DNA from: Loripinus fragilis
Lineage: Eukaryota > Mollusca > Bivalvia > Lucinida > Lucinidae
Reading direction: 5' to 3'
Assembly (NCBI GenBank): GCA_964019695.1
Contig: CAXHUL010000257.1
Span: 124,001 to 188,000 of the forward strand
DNA: 64,000 nt
Below, piece by piece: positions 1 to 9,200 of the stretch. Positions within the stretch are counted from its first letter, which is position 1, and each line of letters begins with the position of its first letter. A program made the position numbers and the translations under genes. The notes under the pieces are model-generated. The model ran no database searches. It saw only the letters and a list, made by a program, of their open reading frames with translations, and was not told the DNA's origin.

Positions 1-837
1 AATTTTCACCATTTGTAGACGGCCTCCCGTACTACAAACTGATGCCCCTGTGGGCATGATGAAAATAGTAGTTCGCGAGACGGAAGCGCGTAAAGCTTCG
101 GGGCGGCGGACTTCCACACCCCGATAACTCGGTATCGAAACATTGTTGCGGGCGGGTGCGCATGGCAATACCTGCGCCTCTGTTGGCCCTATCCGCGTGC
201 AAAATCTAAAAGCGATCAGAGCCTTAGAAAGCGCGTACAACCGCTATCCCCATTTGCCTTGGGCCCTATGGGAAAACAGGAAATATCATAATTGCGGTCC
301 GGGGCGCGCGCGCACAATGATAATTTTCACACCCGAGTAAGCTCTTTTATAGGTCAACATTTTGGAAAAAAAATTGGCTTGCTGCCCACAGCAGGAGCTG
401 AGAACCATGCATTCGGAGGTTTTCACACCCCACCCACTAATGCCATCAAAGTTTGAGAAAACGCGACCTTGGCGAAAAGCCCCGGAACCTATTGCAAAGT
501 GATGAGCAGTGCCCAGGAGCACCTCTCAGTCATTTGCGCAAAATTCCTTCGGCTACAAGTGGCTCAAATAAGGGCGTGAAAATTGTGCCGAAAGCCCTTT
601 CAGGGGCTATTGCTCGGCACTCGGGGGACGGAAAATTTTACGCAATGCCTCACAATGAAGCTCTGGTCGGGGGCTAACTTCTGGCACCAGTTTCGAGCCC
701 GTCCGTGAAAGTGACCCGCGCAAGTTTTAGGCCCGGTCGGCTACTGTGGCCTAATGGGGCCTAATGGGAAGATCTTCTAATGCTCATAACTTTTTAATTT
801 CCCGACGGAACGCTTTGAAATTTTCACCATTTGTAGA

Positions 838-901
838 CGGCCTCCCGTACTACAAACTGATGCCCGTGTGGGCATGATGAAAATAGTAGTTCGCGAGACG
901 G
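838..901. other. 64-bp imperfect dyad with nested hairpin, one per monomer
   Basis: Shown in unit 2; it recurs at offset 20-83 of every unit. The outer arms are 838-853 and 886-901: the first 16 bases are complementary to the last 16 at 12 of 16 positions, with a perfect ACTAC/GTAGT innermost run. Nearly coaxial inside them is a perfect 6-bp stem, ATGCCC (860-865) and GGGCAT (870-875), around a GTGT loop. Loop changes exist (C at 48 in unit 1, A at 48313 in unit 60) and leave the stem intact. The right arm contains TCGCGA and is hit by C at 44250 and C at 47527. This could extrude as a cruciform in DNA or fold in a transcript, but the sequence alone does not show that either happens. Confidence 0.75.
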
Positions 902-1121
902 AAGCGCGTAAAGCTTCGGGGCGGCGGACTTCCACACCCCGATAACTCGGTATCGAAACATTGTTGCGGGCGGGTGCGCATGGCAATACCTGCGCCTCTG
1001 TTGGCCCTATCCGCGTGCAAAATCTAAAAGCGATCAGAGCCTTAGAAAGCGCGTACAACCGCTATCCCCATTTGCCTTGGGCCCTATGGGAAAACAGGAA
1101 ATATCATAATTGCGGTCCGGG

Positions 1122-1134
1122 GCGCGCGCGCACA
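1122..1134. other. Alternating purine-pyrimidine GC tract, one per monomer
   Basis: GCGCGCGCGCACA at offset 304-316 is a 13-base strict purine-pyrimidine alternation, the class of sequence that can adopt Z-DNA under negative supercoiling. It contains four consecutive CpGs. Changes in or directly beside it occur in unit 20 (T at 15847), unit 64 (A at 51843) and unit 76 (three changes at 61656, 61657 and 61662). No length change of the tract was seen in 78 units, which is unusual for a dinucleotide run, though this one is short. Confidence 0.7.
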
Positions 1135-1183
1135 ATGATAATTTTCACACCCGAGTAAGCTCTTTTATAGGTCAACATTTTGG

Positions 1184-1191
1184 AAAAAAAA
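1184..1191. other. A8 tract, one per monomer
   Basis: Eight consecutive A at offset 366-373, flanked by TTTTGG and TTGG. It lies in the most AT-rich stretch of the monomer (about 21 G/C in the 60 bases from 1141). A-tracts are stiff and can bend DNA when phased, but only one of this length occurs per 818 bp. I saw no length variant in the copies inspected. Confidence 0.8.
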
Positions 1192-1402
1192 TTGGCTTGC
1201 TGCCCACAGCAGGAGCTGAGAACCATGCATTCGGAGGTTTTCACACCCCACCCACTAATGCCATCAAAGTTTGAGAAAACGCGACCTTCGCGAAAAGCCC
1301 CGGAACCTATTGCAAAGTGATGAGCAGTGCCCAGGAGCACCTCTCAGTCATTTGCGCAAAATTCCTTCGGCTACAAGTGGCTCAAATAAGGGCGTGAAAA
1401 TT

Positions 1403-1438
1403 GTGCCGAAAGCCCTTTCAGGGGCTATTGCTCGGCAC
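1403..1438. other. 36-bp nested hairpin, one per monomer
   Basis: Shown in unit 2; offset 585-620. The outer stem is a perfect 7-bp inverted repeat, GTGCCGA and TCGGCAC. Inside it, AGCCC pairs with GGGCT around a six-base loop. The stem arms differ from a terminator in having no T run after them. In units 62, 67, 69 and 71 (offset 589) and 66 and 73 (offset 590) the 5' arm is changed without a matching change in the 3' arm, so the pairing does not look strictly maintained. Confidence 0.75.
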
Positions 1439-1565
1439 TCGGGGGACGGAAAATTTTACGCAATGCCTCACAATGAAGCTCTGGTCGGGGGCTAACTTCT
1501 GGCACCAGTTTCGAGCCCGTCCGTGAAAGTGACCCGCGCAAGTTTTAGGCCCGGTCGGCTACTGT

Positions 1566-1585
1566 GGCCTAATGGGGCCTAATGG
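1566..1585. repeat. Tandem 10-bp duplication inside the monomer
   Basis: GGCCTAATGG occurs twice with no spacer at offset 748-757 and 758-767. Related strings appear earlier in the monomer: TGGCCCTATCC near 1012 and GGGCCCTATGGGAA near 1080. The second of these resembles the end of this duplication plus its flank. This may be a trace of an older, shorter repeat from which the monomer grew. Confidence 0.8.
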
Positions 1586-1595
1586 GAAGATCTTC
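1586..1595. other. 10-bp perfect palindrome with BglII site
   Basis: GAAGATCTTC at offset 768-777 is its own reverse complement and directly follows the 10-bp tandem duplication. It contains the only BglII site I see in the monomer. I found no unit in which it is altered. Confidence 0.85.
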
Positions 1596-1616
1596 TAATG
1601 CTCATAACTTTTTAAT

Positions 1617-1625
1617 TTCCCGACG
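1617..1625. other. Variable patch at monomer offset 799-807
   Basis: Nine bases shown here in their consensus state collect several independent changes in an otherwise almost invariant monomer. Offset 799 is T to G in units 48 and 60. Offset 803 is C to G in unit 9 and C to A in units 49 and 61. Offset 806 is C to G in unit 51 and offset 807 is G to C in unit 4. All are transversions, unlike the CpG transitions common elsewhere. Confidence 0.6.
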
Positions 1626-3272
1626 GAACGCTTTGAAATTTTCACCATTTGTAGACGGCCTCCCGTACTACAAACTGATGCCCGTGTGGGCATGATGAAA
1701 ATAGTAGTTCGCGAGACGGAAGCGCGTAAAGCTTCGGGGCGGCGGACTTCCACACCCCGATAACTCGGTATCGAAACATTGTTGCGGGCGGGTGCGCATG
1801 GCAATACCTGCGCCTCTGTTGGCCCTATCCGCGTGCAAAATCTAAAAGCGATCAGAGCCTTAGAAAGCGCGTACAACCGCTATCCCCATTTGCCTTGGGC
1901 CCTATGGGAAAACAGGAAATATCATAATTGCGGTCCGGGGCGCGCGCGCACAATAATAATTTTCACACCCGAGTAAGCTCTTTTATAGGTCAACATTTTG
2001 GAAAAAAAATTGGCTTGCTGCCCACAGCAGGAGCTGAGAACCATGCATTCGGAGGTTTTCACACCCCACCCACTAATGCCATCAAAGTTTGAGAAAACGC
2101 GACCTTGGCGAAAAGCCCCGGAACCTATTGCAAAGTGATGAGCAGTGCCCAGGAGCACCTCTCAGTCATTTGCGCAAAATTCCTTCGGCTACAAGTGGCT
2201 CAAATAAGGGCGTGAAAATTGTGCCGAAAGCCCTTTCAGGGGCTATTGATCGGCACTCGGGGGACGGAAAATTTTACGCAATGCCTCACAATGAAGCTCT
2301 GGTCGGGGGCTAACTTCTGGCACCAGTTTCGAGCCCGTCAGTGAAAGTGACCCGCGCAAGTTTTAGGCCCAGTCGGCTACTGTGGCCTAATGGGGCCTAA
2401 TGGGAAGATCTTCTAATGCTCATAACTTTTTAATTTCCCGACGGAACGCTTTGAAATTTTCACCATTTGTAGACGGCCTCCCGTACTACAAACTGATGCC
2501 CGTGTGGGCATGATGAAAATAGTAGTTCGCGAGACGGAAGCGCGTAAAGCTTCGGGGCGGCGGACTTCCACACCCCGATAACTCGGTATCGAAACATTGT
2601 TGCGGGCGGGTGCGCATGGCAATACCTGCGCCTCTGTTGGCCCTATCCGCGTGCAAAATCTAAAAGCGATCAGAGCCTTGGAAAGCGCGTACAACCGCTA
2701 TCCCCATTTGCCTTGGGCCCTATGGGAAAACAGGAAATATCAATATTGCGGTCCGGGGCGCGCGCGCACAATGATAATTTTCACACCCGAGTAAGCTCTT
2801 TTATAGGTCAACATTTTGGAAAAAAAATTGGCTTGCTGCCCACAGCAGGAGCTGAGAACCATGCATTCGGAGGTTTTCACACCCCACCCACTAATGCCAT
2901 CAAAGTTTGAGAAAACGCGACCTTGGCGAAAAGCCCCGGAACCTATTGCAAAGTGATGAGCAGTGCCCAGGAGCACCTCTCAGTCATTTGCGCAAAATTC
3001 CTTCGGCTACAAGTGGCTCAAATAAGGGCGTGAAAATTGTGCCGAAAGCCCTTTCAGGGGCTATTGCTCGGCACTCGGGGGACGGAAAATTTTACGCAAT
3101 GCCTCACAATGAAGCTCTGGTCGGGGGCTAACTTCTGGCACCAGTTTCGAGCCCGTCCGTGAAAGTGACCCGCGCAAGTTTTAGGCCCGGTCGGCTACTG
3201 TGGCCTAATGGGGCCTAATGGGAAGATCTTCTAATGCTCATAACTTTTTAATTTCCCGACCGAACGCTTTGA

Positions 3273-6200
3273 AATTTTCACCATTTGTAGACGGCCTCCC
3301 GTACTACAAACTGATGCCCGTGTGGGCATGATGAAAATAGTAGTTCGCGAGACGGAAGCGCGTAAAGCTTCGGGGCGGCGGACTTCCACACCCCGATAAC
3401 TCGGTATCGAAACATTGTTGCGGGCGGGTGCGCATGGCAATACCTGCGCCTCTGTTGGCCCTATCCGCGTGCAAAATCTAAAAGCGATCAGAGCCTTAGA
3501 AAGCGCGTACAACCGCTATCCCCATTTGCCTTGGGCCCTATGGGAAAACAGGAAATATCATAATTGCGGTCCGGGGCGCGCGCGCACAATGATAATTTTC
3601 ACACCCGAGTAAGCTCTTTTATAGGTCAACATTTTGGAAAAAAAATTGGCTTGCTGCCCACAGCAGGAGCTGAGAACCATGCATTCGGAGGTTTTCACAC
3701 CCCACCCACTAATGCCATCAAAGTTTGAGAAAACGCGACCTTCGCGAAAAGCCCCGGAACCTATTGCAAAGTGATGAGCAGTGCCCAGGAGCACCTCTCA
3801 GTCATTTGCGCAAAATTCCTTCGGCTACAAGTGGCTCAAATAAGGGCGTGAAAATTGTGCCGAAAGCCCTTTCAGGGGCTATTGCTCGGCACTCGGGGGA
3901 CGGAAAATTTTAGGCAATGCCTCACAATGAAGCTCTGGTCGGGGGCTAACTTCTGGCACCAGTTTCGAGCCCGTCCGTGAAAGTGACCCGCGCAAGTTTT
4001 AGGCCCGGTCGGCTACTGTGGCCTAATGGGGCCTAATGGGAAGATCTTCTAATGCTCATAACTTTTTAATTTCCCGACGGAACGCTTTGAAATTTTCACC
4101 ATTTGTAGACGGCCTCCCGTACTACAAACTGATGCCCGTGTGGGCATGATGAAAATAGTAGTTCGCGAGACGGAAGCGCGTAAAGCTTCGGGGCGGCGGA
4201 CTTCCACACCCCGATAACTCGATATCGAAACATTGTTGCGGGCGGGTGCGCATGGCAATACCTGCGCCTCTGTTGGCCCTATCCGCGTGCAAAATCTAAA
4301 AGCGATCAGAGCCTTAGAAAGCGCGTACAACCGCTATCCCCATTTGCCTTGGGCCCTATGGGAAAACAGGAAATATCATAATTGCGGTCCGGGGCGCGCG
4401 CGCACAATGATAATTTTCACACCCGAGTAAGCTCTTTTATAGGTCAACATTTTGGAAAAAAAATTGGCTTGCTGCCCACAGCAGGAGCTGAGAACCATGC
4501 ATTCGGAGGTTTTCACACCCCACCCACTAATGCCATCAAAGTTTGAGAAAACGCGACCTTCGCGAAAAGCCCCGGAACCTATTGCAAAGTGATGAGCAGT
4601 GCCCAGGAGCACCTCTCAGTCATTTGCGCAAAATTCCTTCGGCTACAAGTGGCTCAAATAAGGGCGTGAAAATTGTGCCGAAAGCCCTTTCAGGGGCTAT
4701 TGCTCGGCACTCGGGGGACGGAAAATTTTACGCAATGCCTCACAATGAAGCTCTGGTCGGGGGCTAACTTCTGGCACCAGTTTCGAGCCCGTCCGTGAAA
4801 GTGACCCGCGCAAGTTTTAGGCCCGGTCGGCTACTGTGGCCTAATGGGGCCTAATGGGAAGATCTTCTAATGCTCATAACTTTTTAATTTCCCGACGGAA
4901 CGCTTTGAAATTTTCACCATTTGTAGACGGCCTCCCGTACTACAAACTGATGCCCGTGTGGGCATGATGAAAATAGTAGTTCGCGAGACGGAAGCGCGTA
5001 AAGCTTCGGGGCGGCGGACTTCCACACCCCGATAACTCGGTATCGAAACATTGTTGCGGGCGGGTGCGCATGGCAATACCTGCGCCTCTGTTGGCCCTAT
5101 CCGCGTGCAAAATCTAAAAGCGATCAGAGCCTTAGAAAGCGCGTACAACCGCTATCCCCATTTGCCTTGGGCCCTATGGGAAAACAGGAAATATCATAAT
5201 TGCGGTCCGGGGCGCGCGCGCACAATGATAATTTTCACACCCGAGTAAGCTCTTTTATAGGTCAACATTTTGGAAAAAAAATTGGCTTGCTGCCCACAGC
5301 AGGAGCTGAGAACCATGCATTCGGAGGTTTTCACACCCCACCCACTAATGCCATCAAAGTTTGAGAAAACGCGACCTTGGCGAAAAGCCCCGGAACCTAT
5401 TGCAAAGTGATGAGCAGTGCCCAGGAGCACCTCTCAGTCATTTGCGCAAAATTCCTTCGGCTACAAGTGGCTCAAATAAGGGCGTGAAAATTGTGCCGAA
5501 AGCCCTTTCAGGGGCTATTGCTCGGCACTCGGGGGACGGAAAATTTTACGCAATGCCTCACAATGAAGCTCTGGTCGGGGGCTAACTTCTGGCACCAGTT
5601 TCGAGCCCGTCCGTGAAAGTGACCCGCGCAAGTTTTAGGCCCGGTCGGCTACTGTGGCCTAATGGGGCCTAATGGGAAGATCTTCTAATGCTCATAACTT
5701 TTTAATTTCCCGACGGAACGCTTTGAAATTTTCACCATTTGTAGACGGCCTCCCGTACTACAAACTGATGCCCGTGTGGGCATGATGAAAATAGTAGTTC
5801 GCGAGACGGAAGCGCGTAAAGCTTCGGGGCGGCGGACTTCCACACCCCGATAACTCGGTATCGAAACATTGTTGCGGGCGGGTGCGCATGGCAATACCTG
5901 CGCCTCTGTTGGCCCTATCCGCGTGCAAAATCTAAAAGCGATCAGAGCCTTAGAAAGCGCGTACAACCGCTATCCCCATTTGCCTTGGGCCCTATGGGAA
6001 AACAGGAAATATCATAATTGCGGTCCGGGGCGCGCGCGCACAATGATAATTTTCACACCCGAGTAAGCTCTTTTATAGGTCAACATTTTGGAAAAAAAAT
6101 TGGCTTGCTGCCCACAGCAGGAGCTGAGAACCATGCATTCGGAGGTTTTCACACCCCACCCACTAATGCCATCAAAGTTTGAGAAAACGCGACCTTCGCG

Positions 6201-9200
6201 AAAAGCCCCGGAACCTATTGCAAAGTGATGAGCAGTGCCCAGGAGCACCTCTCAGTCATTTGCGCAAAATTCCTTCGGCTACAAGTGGCTCAAATAAGGG
6301 CGTGAAAATTGTGCCGAAAGCCCTTTCAGGGGCTATTGCTCGGCACTCGGGGGACGGAAAATTTTACGCAATGCCTCACAATGAAGCTCTGGTCGGGGGC
6401 TAACTTCTGGCACCAGTTTCGAGCCCGTCCGTGAAAGTGACCCGCGCAAGTTTTAGGCCCGGTCGGCTACTGTGGCCTAATGGGGCCTAATGGGAAGATC
6501 TTCTAATGCTCATAACTTTTTAATTTCCCGACGGAACGCTTTGAAATTTTCACCATTTGTAGACGGCCTCCCGTACTACAAACTGATGCCCGTGTGGGCA
6601 TGATGAAAATAGTAGTTCGCGAGACGGAAGCGCGTAAAGCTTCGGGGCGGCGGACTTCCACACCCCGATAACTCGGTATCGAAACATTGTTGCGGGCGGG
6701 TGCGCATGGCAATACCTGCGCCTCTGTTGGCCCTATCCGCGTGCAAAATCTAAAAGCGATCAGAGCCTTAGAAAGCGCGTACAACCGCTATCCCCATTTG
6801 CCTTGGGCCCTATGGGAAAACAGGAAATATCATAATTGCGGTCCGGGGCGCGCGCGCACAATGATAATTTTCACACCCGAGTAAGCTCTTTTATAGGTCA
6901 ACATTTTGGAAAAAAAATTGGCTTGCTGCCCACAGCAGGAGCTGAGAACCATGCATTCGGAGGTTTTCACACCCCACCCACTAATGCCATCAAAGTTTGA
7001 GAAAACGCGACCTTGGCGAAAAGCCCCGGAACCTATTGTAAAGTGATGAGCAGTGCCCAGGAGCACCTCTCAGTCATTTGCGCAAAATTCCTTCGGCTAC
7101 AAGTGGCTCAAATAAGGGCGTGAAAATTGTGCCGAAAGCCCTTTCAGGGGCTATTGCTCGGCACTCGGGGGACGGAAAATTTTACGCAATGCCTCACAAT
7201 GAAGCTCTGGTCGGGGGCTAACTTCTGGCACCAGTTTTGAGCCCGTCCGTGAAAGTGACCCGCGCAAGTTTTAGGCCCGGTCGGCTACTGTGGCCTAATG
7301 GGGCCTAATGGGAAGATCTTCTAATGCTCATAACTTTTTAATTTCCGGACGGAACGCTTTGAAATTTTCACCATTTGTAGACGGCCTCCCGTACTACAAA
7401 CTGATGCCCGTGTGGGCATGATGAAAATAGTAGTTCGCGAGACGGAAGCGCGTAAAGCTTCGGGGCGGCGGACTTCCACACCCCGATAACTCGGTATCGA
7501 AACATTGTTGCGGGCGGGTGCGCATGGCAATACCTGCGCCTCTGTTGGCCCTATCCGCGTGCAAAATCTAAAAGCGATCAGAGCCTTAGAAAGCGCGTAC
7601 AACCGCTATCCCCATTTGCCTTGGGCCCTATGGGAAAACAGGAAATATCATAATTGCGGTCCGGGGCGCGCGCGCACAATGATAATTTTCACACCCGAGT
7701 AAGCTCTTTTATAGGTCAACATTTTGGAAAAAAAATTGGCTTGCTGCCCACAGCAGGAGCTGAGAACCATGCATTCGGAGGTTTTCACACCCCACCCACT
7801 AATGCCATCAAAGTTTGAGAAAACGCGACCTTCGCGAAAAGCCCCGGAACCTATTGCAAAGTGATGAGCAGTGCCCAGGAGCACCTCTCAGTCATTTGCG
7901 CAAAATTCCTTCGGCTACAAGTGGCTCAAATAAGGGCGTGAAAATTGTGCCGAAAGCCCTTTCAGGGGCTACTGCTCGGCACTCGGGGGACGGAAAATTT
8001 TACGCAATGCCTCACAATGAAGCTCTGGTCGGGGGCTAACTTCTGGCACCAGTTTCGAGCCCGTCCGTGAAAGTGACCCGCGCAAGTTTTAGGCCCGGTC
8101 GGCTACTGTGGCCTAATGGGGCCTAATGGGAAGATCTTCTAATGCTCATAACTTTTTAATTTCCCGACGGAACGCTTTGAAATTTTCACCATTTGTAGAC
8201 GGCCTCCCGTACTACAAACTGATGCCCGTGTGGGCATGATGAAAATAGTAGTTCGCGAGACGGAAGCGCGTAAAGCTTCGGGGCGGCGGACTTCCACACC
8301 CCGATAACTCGGTATCGAAACATTGTTGCGGGCGGGTGCGCATGGCAATACCTGCGCCTCTGTTGGCCCTATCCGCGTGCAAAATCTAAAAGCGATCAGA
8401 GCCTTAGAAAGCGCGTACAACCGCTATCCCCATTTGCCTTGGGCCCTATGGGAAAACAGGAAATATCATAATTGCGGTCCGGGGCGCGCGCGCACAATGA
8501 TAATTTTCACACCCGAGTAAGCTCTTTTATAGGTCAACATTTTGGAAAAAAAATTGGCTTGCTGCCCACAGCAGGAGCTGAGAACCATGCATTCGGAGGT
8601 TTTCACACCCCACCCACTAATGCCATCAAAGTTTGAGAAAACGCGACCTTCGCGAAAAGCCCCGGAACCTATTGCAAAGTGATGAGCAGTGCCCAGGAGC
8701 ACCTCTCAGTCATTTGCGCAAAATTCCTTCGGCTACAAGTGGCTCAAATAAGGGCGTGAAAATTGTGCCGAAAGCCCTTTCAGGGGCTATTGCTCGGCAC
8801 TCGGGGGACGGAAAATTTTACGCAATGCCTCACAATGAAGCTCTGGTCGGGGGCTAACTTCTGGCACCAGTTTCGAGCCCGTCCGTGAAAGTGACCCGCG
8901 CAAGTTTTAGGCCCGGTCGGCTACTGTGGCCTAATGGGGCCTAATGGGAAGATCTTCTAATGCTCATAACTTTTTAATTTCCCGACGGAACGCTTTGAAA
9001 TTTTCACCATTTGTAGACGGCCTCCCGTACTACAAACTGATGCCCGTGTGGGCATGATGAAAATAGTAGTTCGCGAGACGGAAGCGCGTAAAGCTTCGGG
9101 GCGGCGGACTTCCACACCCCGATAACTCGGTATCGAAACATTGTTGCGGGCGGGTGCGCATGGCAATACCTGCGCCTCTGTTGGCCCTATCCGCGTGCAA

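Larger units (their letters stand above)
821..1251. repeat. Degenerate internal motif family TTTTCACACCC
   Basis: Unit 2 has related strings at 821 (TTTTCACC), 930 (TTCCACACCCCGATAACTC), 1142 (TTTTCACACCCGAGTAAGCTC) and 1238 (TTTTCACACCCCACCC). Inverted or partial forms follow at about 1393 (GTGAAAATTGTG) and 1450 (AAAATTTT core). The 930 and 1142 copies resemble each other past the core (CACACCC, GA, TAA, CTC) and are about 212 bp apart, near one quarter of 818. Spacings between the others are uneven (109, 96). A shorter ancestral repeat is possible but not established. Confidence 0.4.
819..1636. repeat. Reference monomer, C form (unit 2)
   Basis: Unit 2 appears to match the array consensus and serves as the reference for offsets (offset = position minus 818). 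It has C at offset 471 (position 1289), which completes the 8-bp palindrome TTCGCGAA and adds an NruI site (TCGCGA). A second NruI site lies at the start of the right arm of the dyad. This form accounts for 58 of 78 complete units and all units from 32722 on. Landmarks in order: dyad 20-83, HindIII site 93-98, GCGCGC tract 304-316, A8 366-373, polymorphic base 471, nested hairpin 585-620, 10-bp duplication 748-767, palindrome with BglII site 768-777, and variable patch 799-807. No gene-like content is seen. Confidence 0.95.

Noticed and set aside
1028..1048. Faint resemblance to a 5S rRNA internal region (GCGATCA)
   Set aside because: Only seven or so bases agree, and the rest of the 5S gene is absent.
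777..1058. 93-codon minus-strand open frame repeated in nearly every monomer
   Set aside because: It starts at TTG, not ATG, shows no recognisable domain, and exists in every copy only because the copies are nearly identical. Unit 48 has a stop in it (change at 38539), and other units have missense changes scattered along it.
961..1158. 65-codon plus-strand open frame
   Set aside because: It starts at TTG, has no recognisable domain and lies across the GC tract, where changes are tolerated (for example unit 76). Treated as chance.
1159..1175. TATA-like string CTCTTTTATAGG
   Set aside because: A single AT-rich string in the AT-rich part of the monomer, with no gene or other promoter element nearby.
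1104..1340. 78-codon minus-strand open frame in most monomers
   Set aside because: It starts at GTG. It is interrupted by stops in units 28, 50 and 54 (offset 431 change) with no sign of selection against them, and overlaps other open frames on the opposite strand.
1403..1438. Bacterial-type intrinsic terminator
   Set aside because: The hairpin is not followed by a T run, and there is no gene to terminate in a non-coding satellite array.
1271..1495. 74-codon plus-strand open frame in most monomers
   Set aside because: It starts at TTG. It is stopped early in units 5 (3913), 9 (7039), 14 (11129) and 57 (46466), and frameshifted in unit 22. No family is recognised.
1508..1518. RNA polymerase III B-box-like string GTTTCGAGCCC
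   Set aside because: It matches the GGTTCGANTCC consensus at 9 of 11 positions, but no convincing A box lies upstream and no tRNA fold or T-run terminator follows. Units 9 and 14 lose the CG core.
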